From positions 1 to 32,567 of the forward strand of contig JAAYVD010000026.1 of the NCBI GenBank assembly GCA_012517355.1: a stretch of DNA of 32,567 bases, given 5' to 3'. A program made the translations under genes and the position numbers. The notes below the pieces were generated by a model. That model ran no database searches. It was given only the letters and a program-made list of their open reading frames with translations, and was not told the origin of the DNA. Shown here piece after piece: positions 9,207-16,733 of this stretch (positions within the stretch are counted from its first letter, which is position 1; every line of letters begins with the position of its first letter). Origin of the DNA: Candidatus Rifleibacteriota bacterium. GTDB lineage: Bacteria > Muiribacteriota > Ozemobacteria > Ozemobacterales > Ozemobacteraceae.

Positions 9207-9335
9207 CGATCCGCATGAAGGCTTGTTGAAGGGGCGTTGCCCCGCCAACCTGCCAGGGCTATCGCCCTGGACCCTTTCGACTGGCGTGGCGAACGCTGGC
9301 GCGCTCGCCACGCCGGAGGTCGGCTCTGCGGATGT
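9207..9335 (-). repeat. Multi-hairpin interspersed repeat, degenerate copy (reverse orientation)
   Basis: Its reverse complement aligns with the copies at 21384-21525 and 31474-31628. Shared blocks are GATCCGCAT, a GGGGC/GCCCC hairpin, CCAGGGC-TATC-GCCCTGG, CCTTTC and GAACGCT-GGCGCG. It fills most of the 287-bp gap between the convergent AsmA-like and phospholipase D genes, where its hairpins may act as a bidirectional terminator. A further perfect hairpin GACGGTG-G-CACCGTC sits just to the left at 9183-9197. The rest of the gap (9073-9182) shows nothing else. Confidence 0.75.
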
Positions 9336-9359
9336 CAGGCTTGGAACGGCTCACGAATT

Positions 9360-10916
9360 TCAGATCAGGGGGCGGAGGAATTTCAGGCGGCCGAACCGTT
9401 CGAGTTTCTTCATCACGTCGGCCTGGGTGTGGTCTTCGGGGCCGAAGAGCACGGTGACGCGGCCGTCCGGCTCGCGGCGGATCTTGTACTCGAGGCACTT
9501 TTTGAAGTCGTCCTTCATGCGCAGGGCGAGCTGGCGGGCGAACGGCGGGTCGGCGACGACGGTGACCACCTCCGAGTTGATGACCATGCTGAGGGGGTCG
9601 AGGTTGTAGGTGCCGACGACGGCGATCTCGTCGTCGAAGACGAAGGCCTTGGTGTGGATGCAGGGCTGGCCCTTGGGGTAGACGAGGATGCGCGCCGTGG
9701 GCATGGTGGCCAGCAGGCGCTTCCAGTCGGTCAGGAAGAAGGCCACGGTCGACTGGTGGTTGGTCGATTCGGCGCTGTTGGTGCAGAGGAAGATCCTCAC
9801 GCCGCGGGCCGAGGCGCGGCGCAGGGCGGCCTCGGCGGCCTCGTCGAGGACGACGTAGGCGTTCTGGATCAGGATCTCGCGGCGGGCGGCGTCGATGAGG
9901 CGGATCAGGTTGGGGGTGATGTCGCGCCGGGTGCCGAGCAGCGAATGGCGGTCGAGGATTCTGACCGGTTTCAGGCGTTCCCCGCGGAACAGGCGGAAGG
10001 AGGCGTAGGAGGAGAGCCTCTTGAACCCGGCGAGCTGGTCGCACAGGGTGCGGGCGGTTTTTTCCATGCCGCGCGGCAGGTCGAGGCGTGACAGGTCGGG
10101 GAGCCCCATGCCGTTGAGGTAGCGATTCATCAGGTGGAAGGCGAGGTCGAGTTTGGCCGACTGCGAGACGAGGTTGATGGGGTCTTTCTTCACGTCGCGG
10201 TTGGGCAGGGCCTTCCATTCCTCGTCGAAGGCCTTCTGCAGTTGCTGCACGACGCCCGGCCCCTCGAGCACGACGTCGAGATCCTGGAAGACGTTGGTGT
10301 GCTCTCCCATCTGCACGAAGTAGTCGCGGCCGATGTTGCGGCCGCCGGTGAGGCAGAGCCGGTCGTCGACGATGATGATCTTGTCGTGGTTGGAGACGAG
10401 CACCTTGCGGACATCGAGCAGGGCGGGCAGGAGCTGGCGCTCGATCGGGTTGTAGATGCGGATCTGCACGTTCGGTTCGCGGGCCAGTTCCTGCAGTTCG
10501 TCGTAGTCGTGCCATTTCTTGGCCCCACGCAGGAACCGGTCGTCGATCATCAGGCGGACGGCCACCCCCTGGCGCGCCTTCTTGCGCAGGAGGCCGAGGA
10601 ACGAGAAGCCGAAGACGTCCTGGTCGACGATGAAATAGGTGCTGGTGATCGTCTTTTGCGCCGCCTCGAGAAGGTGCCACCGGGCATACCAGGCCTCCTC
10701 GTTCCCGCTCAGCAGGCGCACCCGGGCCAGGTCGCCGGCCGGCGTCACCGGCAGCGAGGCGAACACCCCGGCCAGGCTGGGGGGCGACGCTTCCGCGGGT
10801 CCGGCGGCCCCGGTGGCCGGGGCGGCGGCAGCGATGGCCGGGCCCAGGGTGGCGACGGTGACCAGGACGAAAAGACAGGCGATCAAGGACGGCAGGCGTG
10901 GGGTTTGGGATGGCAT
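9360..10916 (-). CDS. Secreted phospholipase D-family protein (ClsC/YmdC-like)
   Basis: 518 residues. The N-terminus MPSQTPRLPSLIACLFVLV...AAA is a signal peptide. Two HKD motifs are complete: HDKIIIVD at 177-184 followed by the TGGRNIGRDYF signature, and HTKAFVFD at 421-428 followed by GTYNLDPLS. The order and the 'VRLMIDD...NVQIRIYNP' segment match the ClsC/YmdC branch of cardiolipin synthases, which join or transfer phosphatidyl groups. A signal peptide would put this one outside the cytoplasm, so a phospholipase or envelope lipid-remodelling role is also possible. An in-frame ATG lies upstream at 10988 without a ribosome site; the ATG at 10916 has GGAG 6 nt before it and places the signal peptide at the N-terminus, so it is preferred. 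The gene is transcribed alone, divergent from the PilT-like gene. Confidence 0.9.
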   Translation of the reverse strand: MPSQTPRLPSLIACLFVLVTVATLGPAIAAAAPATGAAGPAEASPPSLAGVFASLPVTPAGDLARVRLLSGNEEAWYARWHLLEAAQKTITSTYFIVDQDVFGFSFLGLLRKKARQGVAVRLMIDDRFLRGAKKWHDYDELQELAREPNVQIRIYNPIERQLLPALLDVRKVLVSNHDKIIIVDDRLCLTGGRNIGRDYFVQMGEHTNVFQDLDVVLEGPGVVQQLQKAFDEEWKALPNRDVKKDPINLVSQSAKLDLAFHLMNRYLNGMGLPDLSRLDLPRGMEKTARTLCDQLAGFKRLSSYASFRLFRGERLKPVRILDRHSLLGTRRDITPNLIRLIDAARREILIQNAYVVLDEAAEAALRRASARGVRIFLCTNSAESTNHQSTVAFFLTDWKRLLATMPTARILVYPKGQPCIHTKAFVFDDEIAVVGTYNLDPLSMVINSEVVTVVADPPFARQLALRMKDDFKKCLEYKIRREPDGRVTVLFGPEDHTQADVMKKLERFGRLKFLRPLI

Positions 10917-11150
10917 GGGCGTCTCCAGGCGATGGTTCTTGACGGTCAAGTTCCCCTCCAGGGTAAACCAGGACATGCCGCGAAACAACCCCGCCCGCCC
11001 GCTCGCCGCAATTCTCCCTCATCGCTCCGACGCTTTTCTGATGAACGGGGATTGCCGCGAACATCGGCCCCATCAGCAAGTCAGACCGAGATTGCCCGAA
11101 AAGCCGCTCCAGAGGCCGAAGGGAGAATGGCCGCGTCCCATGGCCGGACG

Positions 11151-11179
11151 TTGAAAGGGGGCGGGGAAGTTGCTACCAT
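11151..11179 (+). promoter_or_regulatory. Sigma-70-type promoter of the CNB/PilT-like gene
   Basis: TTGAAA (11151-11156) and TACCAT (11174-11179) are separated by exactly 17 bp. Transcription would begin near 11186, giving a leader of about 105 nt before the 11291 start. It lies in the 374-bp divergent gap 10917-11290, which holds no gene that I can support. Confidence 0.55.
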
Positions 11180-11290
11180 CCAGGGGCGGACCCCCGGCGA
11201 CCGACGCCGGAAGACCCCTGCCCGCCAGGGAAGGCAGCGCGGATCGCCCGTTTCGCGCCAGGTATGGGGGCGTCCGCGAGGAGCCGGACG

Positions 11291-13105
11291 ATGCAGCATC
11301 CCGAGGGGACCCCCGACCTGCAGGCCGCGGTGCGGGCCGCGGTGGACAAGACCGAATTCTTCTCGCGCCTGCAGGAGAAGCAGCGGGAACAGGTGATCGA
11401 GAAGGCCGGGGTGCTCGAGAGGTATGCGCCCGACGAGGCGCTGGTCAAGACCGGCGAGCCCGGCGACTCGCTGTTCGTCATCGTGACGGGCGAGGTGGGG
11501 ATCGTGGTCGGCCAGGGCGACGACGCGATCGAGCTGACCCGGCTCGGCCCCGGGCAGCTGGTCGGCGAGATGGCCGTGCTCCTCGAGGAGACCCGCACCG
11601 CCTCTGTCATCGCGCGCGCGGAGACCACCATCATGCGCATCTCGCGCGATGTGTTCCGGAAGATCCTGGTCGCCATCCCCGAGGCGGGGCTGGCCATGAT
11701 GCGGCTGCTGGCCGAGCGGTTGAAGAAGACCTCGAAACCGCCCGCCCACCGGGATTTCACGGCCGACTCGCCGATCCCGCCGGTCGAGGTGCTGCGGCTG
11801 ATCCCGTCGGCGTTCATGCAGCGCCACCGGGTCGCCCCGGTCCGGCTGGTGCAGAACAAGCTGCTGCTGGGCTGTTGCGACACGGTCGATCAGACCGTCC
11901 TCAACGCGGTGGCCAACATGCTGCCCAGCATGCGGGTGGAGACGGTGACCATCGACCTGGCCTTTTTCAACAAGATCCTGCAGAACTTCGCGGGGGATGC
12001 GGCGGCGGGGGCCGGCGAGGCGGGCGAGGGGTCGGGGGCGAAGCACGTCGACGACCTCCTGCGGCGGCTGGTCGAGGAGGGCGGTTCCGACCTGCACCTG
12101 CCCGCCGGCCAGGTGCCGCGGTGGCGGATCGACGGCGAGATCACCCCCATCGCCGGGTTCAACCGGCTGGGCCCGGACGAGGTGCTGCGGCTACTGCGCC
12201 CCGTCATGCCGGCCGACGCGGCGGCGCAGTTCGAGCAGGACCACGACGGGGATTTCGCCTACGCGATGGACCGCAACTCCCGGTTCCGCATCAACCTGCT
12301 GCGCGACCACCGGGGCGTCAGCGCCGTGTTCCGGCACATTCCCAACACCATCTTCTCGCTGGCGGAACTGGGCATGCCCGAGATCCTGGCGCGGTTCTGC
12401 GGGCAGACCCGGGGCCTCGTGCTGGTGTCGGGGGCGGCCGGCAGCGGCCGGTCGACGACCCTGGCGGCCATGGTCGACCACATCAACCGGAACCGGAAGT
12501 CCCACATCCTGACCCTCGAGGACCCGATCGAGTTCGTGCACGAAAGCGCCCAGTCACTGGTCACGCAGCGCGAGGTGGGGCCGCACACCCGCAGTTTCGC
12601 GCGCGCCCTGCGGGCGGCGTTGCGCGAGGACCCGGACGTGGTGATGGTGGGCGCCCTGCGGGACCGCGAGACGATCGCCATGGCGCTCGAGACGGCCAAC
12701 ACCGGCCGGCTGGTGCTGGCCTCGATGCACACCGCGACCGCCGCGACCACCATCGACGGCCTCGTCGGGCAGTTCCCCGCCGACGCCCAGGCCCAGGTGC
12801 GGTCCCTGCTCGCCGACACCCTGGTCGGGATGGTCTGCCAGACCCTGTGCCGGAAGGTCGGGGGCGGCCGGGTGCCGGCGCTCGAGATCCTGGTCAACGA
12901 CTACGAGATCGCCGGTCTGGTGCGCGAGGGGAAGACCCACAACCTGCCGGGCACGATGATCATGGGCCAGGCCAAGGGCAACCGCCTGCTCAACGACGAG
13001 CTGCAGAAACTGGTCGCCGCGAAGAAGATCGCCCCGGAGGAGGCGCTGGCCCGCTCCTGCGACCGCCGCGAACTCGAGAAGAAACTGGGAACCCGGCTGA
13101 CCTGA
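11291..13105 (+). CDS. Cyclic-nucleotide-binding domain + GspE_N + PilT-like ATPase with degenerate catalytic motifs
   Basis: 604 residues. Residues about 20-135 are a CAP_ED/cyclic-nucleotide-binding domain (KTGEPGDSLFVIVTGEVGIV, GQLVGEMAVLLEETRTASV). Residues about 163-235 look like GspE_N/MshEN. From about 250 it is PilT-like: DLLRRLVEEGGSDLHL, ILTLEDPIEFVH (Asp box), the PDVVMVG strand, and the His box ASMHTAT with His480. PilT/GspE ATPases drive pilus retraction or assembly and secretion. Here the Walker A is GAAGSGRST, with Arg387 in place of the invariant Lys, and the Walker B glutamate (family GEMRD/GEIRD) is Ala455 in GALRD. Both changes are plain in the DNA. ATP hydrolysis is probably lost or greatly reduced, which suggests a regulatory subunit controlled by a cyclic nucleotide (inference). 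The ATG at 11291 has GAGGAG 7 nt upstream; the in-frame ATG at 11264 lacks one. No other pil or gsp gene adjoins. Confidence 0.9.
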   Translation: MQHPEGTPDLQAAVRAAVDKTEFFSRLQEKQREQVIEKAGVLERYAPDEALVKTGEPGDSLFVIVTGEVGIVVGQGDDAIELTRLGPGQLVGEMAVLLEETRTASVIARAETTIMRISRDVFRKILVAIPEAGLAMMRLLAERLKKTSKPPAHRDFTADSPIPPVEVLRLIPSAFMQRHRVAPVRLVQNKLLLGCCDTVDQTVLNAVANMLPSMRVETVTIDLAFFNKILQNFAGDAAAGAGEAGEGSGAKHVDDLLRRLVEEGGSDLHLPAGQVPRWRIDGEITPIAGFNRLGPDEVLRLLRPVMPADAAAQFEQDHDGDFAYAMDRNSRFRINLLRDHRGVSAVFRHIPNTIFSLAELGMPEILARFCGQTRGLVLVSGAAGSGRSTTLAAMVDHINRNRKSHILTLEDPIEFVHESAQSLVTQREVGPHTRSFARALRAALREDPDVVMVGALRDRETIAMALETANTGRLVLASMHTATAATTIDGLVGQFPADAQAQVRSLLADTLVGMVCQTLCRKVGGGRVPALEILVNDYEIAGLVREGKTHNLPGTMIMGQAKGNRLLNDELQKLVAAKKIAPEEALARSCDRRELEKKLGTRLT

Positions 13106-13143
13106 CTCCGCCGGAGGTTCTCCGTTCCGCGCATGGTCGGCTT

Positions 13144-13164
13144 CCTTCCGGGACGCCGGGAAGG
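13144..13164 (+). terminator. Weak hairpin after the PilT-like gene
   Basis: CCTTCC and GGAAGG pair around a GC-rich loop about 40 bp after the stop, without a T-run. Further along the same 417-bp gap (13106-13522) lies a perfect 14-nt palindrome GGGCCGATCGGCCC at 13311-13324. I see no gene in this gap. Confidence 0.3.
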
Positions 13165-13436
13165 CGGTTCCGCGGATGAGCGCTGCTGGACGCGGACCGG
13201 ATGGAAGCGAGCCTGGGGCGATTGGGGCGTGGCCTGAAAGAACGACCGGGTCGCCGATTGGCAGAGGGTGGGGAGCACCGAGCAACCGGGGTGACCGGGC
13301 GGGGGCAGGAGGGCCGATCGGCCCGTGGGTGGATGTCGATGGTGGCGGGTGGGCGCGAATCGACACGGATCGGCGGGGCAGGGGAGGGAGCGGTGCGCCT
13401 TGGCGGTCGCGCGGTCGTGGAGGTCGTTGGCGAAAT

Positions 13437-13446
13437 CTGGTATCCT
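13437..13446 (+). promoter_or_regulatory. Extended -10 promoter of the HD gene
   Basis: TCTGGTATCCT gives an extended -10 (TGG before TATCCT at 13441-13446), about 77 bp before the start. It closely resembles the TCTGGTATACT box in front of the FHA gene. The -35 region is poor. Confidence 0.45.
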
Positions 13447-13522
13447 GGGCGCCCGGATGTCCTGCCGGCACCAAGGTGCGGGCGGGCCGGCGGGGAACCG
13501 GAGACGCACGGAGCGGATGACG

Positions 13523-14170
13523 ATGATTGACGAGGCCACTTTTCGCCGGATCGAGGCCGAGGCGCGGACCTTTTTCGAACAGGCGCGCGGCAGTCACGGC
13601 TGGGACCACACCGAACGGGTGCTGGCCCTCTGCCTGCACATCGGCCGCAGCGAGGGGGCCGACCTCGATGTGCTGCGCCTGGCGGCGGTGCTGCACGACA
13701 TCGGCCGGACGGAGCAGGACGAGGGGCAGGGCAAGGTCTGCCACGCCGAGATCGGCGCCCGGCTGGCCCGCGACCTGCTGCACGCGCATGGGCTGGCCGA
13801 ACCGCTGGTGAAGCGGGTCGTGGCGTGCGTCGCCACCCACCGGTTCCGCGGCGGCAACCGGCCGGTGAGCCTCGAGGAGCGCATCCTGTTCGACGCCGAC
13901 AAGCTCGACTCGATCGGTGCCGTCGGCATCGGCCGCGCCTTCCTGTTTGCCGGCGAGGTCGGCGCCCGGCTCCACGACCCGACCGCCGACCACACGAAGA
14001 CGAAGGCCTACACCGCCGACGACACCGCCCACCGCGAGTTCGTGGTCAAGCTGAGCAGGATCCGCGACCGCATGCTCACCGGCGAGGGCCGCCGCCTGGC
14101 CGAGGAGCGCCACGCCTACATGGTCGAATTCTTCGCCCGCCTCGACCGCGAGGTGGCAGGCGACCTGTAA
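13523..14170 (+). CDS. HD-domain phosphohydrolase (YedJ-like)
   Basis: 215 residues, cytoplasmic. The HD metal site is complete: His29 (GWDHTERV), His58-Asp59 (AAVLHDIGR) and the downstream Asp cluster FDADKLDSIGAVGIGRAF (123-140). That last stretch and the overall length match the YedJ branch of HD hydrolases, some of which act on nucleotides; the substrate here is unknown. ATG codons at 13517 and 13523 are in frame. The GGAG at 13510-13513 is only 3 nt from the first but 9 nt from the second, so 13523 is preferred. The gene has its own promoter and is followed by a terminator, so it appears monocistronic between the PilT-like and FHA genes. Confidence 0.88.
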   Translation: MIDEATFRRIEAEARTFFEQARGSHGWDHTERVLALCLHIGRSEGADLDVLRLAAVLHDIGRTEQDEGQGKVCHAEIGARLARDLLHAHGLAEPLVKRVVACVATHRFRGGNRPVSLEERILFDADKLDSIGAVGIGRAFLFAGEVGARLHDPTADHTKTKAYTADDTAHREFVVKLSRIRDRMLTGEGRRLAEERHAYMVEFFARLDREVAGDL

Positions 14171-14244
14171 AACCGGCCGGCCAACCCTGGACGACCGATC
14201 CGGGAAGACCCCCAGGGGCCGGACGACGAATGATCCGGTTTTTT
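14169..14244 (+). terminator. Terminator of the HD gene
   Basis: AAAACCGG just after the stop pairs with CCGGTTTT at the right end. Inside, CCGGCC..CCCTGG pairs with CCAGGG.GCCGG with small bulges. The right arm runs into TTTTTT (14239-14244). It ends about 70 bp before the next promoter. Confidence 0.5.
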
Positions 14245-14312
14245 CCACCAGGCCCGCCGCCTTTTTCAAGGCGCCAGGCGTTCCCAGACGGCGGGAAAAC
14301 CGGAACGGCTTC

Positions 14313-14334
14313 TGGTATACTCAACCTGGAGGAA
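14313..14334 (+). promoter_or_regulatory. Extended -10 and ribosome site of the FHA gene
   Basis: TGGTATACT (TATACT at 14316-14321) is followed by GGAGGAA (14328-14334) and ATG at 14341. The start point would fall near 14328, giving a leader of about 13 nt. No good -35 is seen. Confidence 0.55.
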
Positions 14335-14340
14335 CAACCG

Positions 14341-16518
14341 ATGAGAGGACCCTTGCAGACGACGGGTTTCCGGGCACTTTCCCTGGTGGGGCAACAGGCG
14401 GTGATGACGCGACCCCGGTCCCGGTCCCGAACCCCTCGACCCCGAGGAGCCGTCCTGGTTATCCTGCTGCTGGCGGTGGCCGCCGTGGCGGGGGCCGCCG
14501 ACCTGGTCGTGCCGGCCACCTCCAAGCCGGAAATGCTGTTCGTGGTCGAGGTGACCTTGCCCGCCGCGGCCCCCAGCCCTGCGCGGATCCGGTTCGACGG
14601 GCGGGCGGTGCAGTTCGCCGGCCCCGTCGTCTCCACCCCCGAGGTGCAGTTCATCCCCGAGAGCACCGTCGAGATCCACCCAGAGGCCGGCCGCCCGGGC
14701 ACCTTCGGGTTGAAGTTCCTGGCCCTGCCGGGAACCACCGCCGCGACCTTCTCGCTGCAGGTGGGAAGCGAAATTACCGAACGGGGCATGGCCTTCCTGG
14801 CTCAAGAGGAGAAGGGCGGGTATTCCCTGCTGGTGTTGGCCGGCGGCGTGGTGCTGCTGATCCTGGCCTGGAAGATGTGGCAGGTCCAGAAGAAGCACCC
14901 CGCGCTGATGTCCACGCGCTCGTTGTTCATGAACTACGAAGCTCTGGAAAAGCTGCGCCAGGAGTATTTCCCGGGCAGCCAGGGGGAAAAGCCGGCCTCG
15001 CCGGGAACCGGACCTGCGCCGGCCGCTCCGGCCGGGGCGGCCACTTCCCCCGGAAACGCGCAGGGAGCCGTCACTTCCGAGACCTCCGCGCCGGCCGCTT
15101 CCGATGGGCATGGCACCCCCACAGGAACCGCTTCCGCTTTTGGCACCCCCGGTGTCTCCGGGCCCGCTTCCGCAGGTGGAGCGCCCCTCTCAGGGGGGAC
15201 TTCCGCGCCTCCGGCGGCCCCCGCCACTTTGACAACCAACGCTCCTTCGGCGTCGGATGCCGACAACCACACCCGCCCCATGACCTTGCCGGGTGCCGGC
15301 AGGCCGGGAACGGGGGGCACCCAGCCGGAATCCGGCCCCCCCCCGGCCACCATCACGGACCTCCCCGCAGCGACGCCGACCCTCGCCGATCGCCCGGCCG
15401 TGATGCCGACCCTCGCTGACCGGCCGGCCGTGACGCCGACCCTCGCCGATCGTCCGGCCGTGACGCCAACCCTCGCTGACCGGCCGGCCGTGACGCCGAC
15501 CCTCGCCGATCGCCCGGCCGTGATGCCGACCCTCGCCGATCGCCCGGCCGTGACGCCGACCCTCGCTGACCGGCCGGCCGTGACGAGCGCGCCCACCAGC
15601 GGGCTGGGCGAACCCACCCAGGCCGACCGGCCTGTCGTGACGGAACGGGCGGGCGAAAACGGTCCGCGGGCCACGATCGACGATCAGCCCCTCAGTCCGG
15701 CCGCCGGGTACCAAGCCACTCCCCAGGCCACGGTCCTCGACCAGCCGGCCGCGTCATCGACCGATCCTCACCCGGCGGCCTCCGCCACGGTCACCGGGCA
15801 ACCGGCCGTTCCGTCCGCCGCAGTTTCCGCCGGCGCTGCGGCCACGGTCACCGACCAGCCCGCCGTCCCCCTTTTCCCAAGACCGACGGCGACCCTCGTC
15901 GATCAGCCGCCCGTTCCGGCGGCGGGGGGAGCGACCATCCGTCGTCCCTCGGTGAAGACGCCCGCCGTCACCCTTCCCGACACGCCTGCTGCCACCCCGT
16001 CAGCGGCCGGCCCGACCGCACCAGACATGCCAACCGGAGTCCCCGCAGGCGGGGCGACCGTCCAGCGGCCGTCGGCCCGGAAACCCGCGGTCACCCTTCC
16101 CGACACGCCGGCGCCCGGTTCCTCGCGGCCGTCCGCCACGCTTCCGGCAGACCCCGCGGCCTCCGACCCCGGCGCCACCCGCGCCGCGCCCTCGCGTTCC
16201 CCCTCGGGCAAGGCCCCGGCCGCCGGTGCCCTGACCATCCGGCTCGCGGACGACCGGCAACGGGAGTTCACCGGCTCCGGTCCCGAGATCACCATCGGCC
16301 GCCGGAAGGAGAACGTCATCAGCCTGACCGGCGCCGAGATCAGCCGGCACCACGTGACGATCAAGGCGGAGGGAGAAGGGTTCGTGGTCGTGCCGGTGTC
16401 GAAGAGCAACCTGACCGCGGTCAACGGAACCCGCCTGTCGGGCCCCGCGCCGATCAAGGAAGGGGACGAACTCGCCCTGGGCGGGACCCCCTTCCGGATC
16501 CTGGAGCTGCGGCGGTAG
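14341..16518 (+). CDS. Membrane FHA-domain protein with a long T-x-x-D repeat tail
   Basis: 725 residues. An Arg-rich N-terminus leads into a hydrophobic signal segment (about 36-52). A beta-rich extracytoplasmic region of about 100 residues and a transmembrane helix (about 160-180, SLLVLAGGVVLLILAWKMW) follow. After that comes a Pro/Ala/Thr-rich cytoplasmic linker of roughly 450 residues, then a C-terminal FHA domain (about 631-725). The FHA has the usual pThr-contact residues: GRR in ITIGRRKEN, ISRHH, and VNG. FHA domains bind phosphothreonine, often with Asp or a hydrophobic residue at +3. The linker (about 337-588) holds TLADRPAV seven times in tandem, then TQAD, TIDD, TVLD, TVTD, TLVD, TAPD and TLPD twice, with TITD before the array. 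GGAGGAA supports the ATG at 14341; a later ATG at 14404 would give a shorter signal peptide but has no ribosome site. Substrate of a nearby kinase is an inference. Confidence 0.88.
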   Translation: MRGPLQTTGFRALSLVGQQAVMTRPRSRSRTPRPRGAVLVILLLAVAAVAGAADLVVPATSKPEMLFVVEVTLPAAAPSPARIRFDGRAVQFAGPVVSTPEVQFIPESTVEIHPEAGRPGTFGLKFLALPGTTAATFSLQVGSEITERGMAFLAQEEKGGYSLLVLAGGVVLLILAWKMWQVQKKHPALMSTRSLFMNYEALEKLRQEYFPGSQGEKPASPGTGPAPAAPAGAATSPGNAQGAVTSETSAPAASDGHGTPTGTASAFGTPGVSGPASAGGAPLSGGTSAPPAAPATLTTNAPSASDADNHTRPMTLPGAGRPGTGGTQPESGPPPATITDLPAATPTLADRPAVMPTLADRPAVTPTLADRPAVTPTLADRPAVTPTLADRPAVMPTLADRPAVTPTLADRPAVTSAPTSGLGEPTQADRPVVTERAGENGPRATIDDQPLSPAAGYQATPQATVLDQPAASSTDPHPAASATVTGQPAVPSAAVSAGAAATVTDQPAVPLFPRPTATLVDQPPVPAAGGATIRRPSVKTPAVTLPDTPAATPSAAGPTAPDMPTGVPAGGATVQRPSARKPAVTLPDTPAPGSSRPSATLPADPAASDPGATRAAPSRSPSGKAPAAGALTIRLADDRQREFTGSGPEITIGRRKENVISLTGAEISRHHVTIKAEGEGFVVVPVSKSNLTAVNGTRLSGPAPIKEGDELALGGTPFRILELRR
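15382..15591 (+). repeat. Seven in-frame 30-bp tandem repeats coding TLADRPAV(T/M)P
   Basis: Each unit begins CTCGCC/CTCGCT and ends in CCGACC or CCAACC; the last diverges at its end. Two sequence types alternate (CTCGCCGATCG and CTCGCTGACCG), in the order A-B-A-B-A-A-B. That indicates recent duplication of one- and two-unit blocks. More diverged copies continue downstream to about 16107. Confidence 0.95.
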
Positions 16519-16733
16519 CCAGGCCCGGGAGGCCGTCACCCCCGTCGTCCTGACCCACCCCGCGCCCTCCCCGGCGGGCCGGGCCGGCGCGTCCACGGTT
16601 CTGGCCGCGACCCACCGCCCGCTGCCAGCCCAGCCCCGCACATACACGGTCGTGGCCGGGCACCGGAAGTCATCCGGAAAAGAGCCCCTCCAGTTTCCCG
16701 TCCCGGCCGGCCCGGAAATCCGCCCGGCGGCGG
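16519..16733. other. Convergent intergenic gap without a clear feature
   Basis: 215 bp between the FHA gene and the M23 gene. It has only short GC-rich inverted repeats (for example CCGG-AAGTCAT-CCGG near 16664-16678) and no T-run. No gene or convincing terminator is seen. Confidence 0.5.

Noticed and set aside
13176-13530. Small genes in the gap before the HD gene
   Set aside because: Two overlapping frames are Gly/Arg-rich, lack ribosome sites and conflict with the promoter at 13437.
15382-15591. CRISPR array
   Set aside because: The 30-bp units are contiguous without spacers and lie in frame inside the FHA gene.
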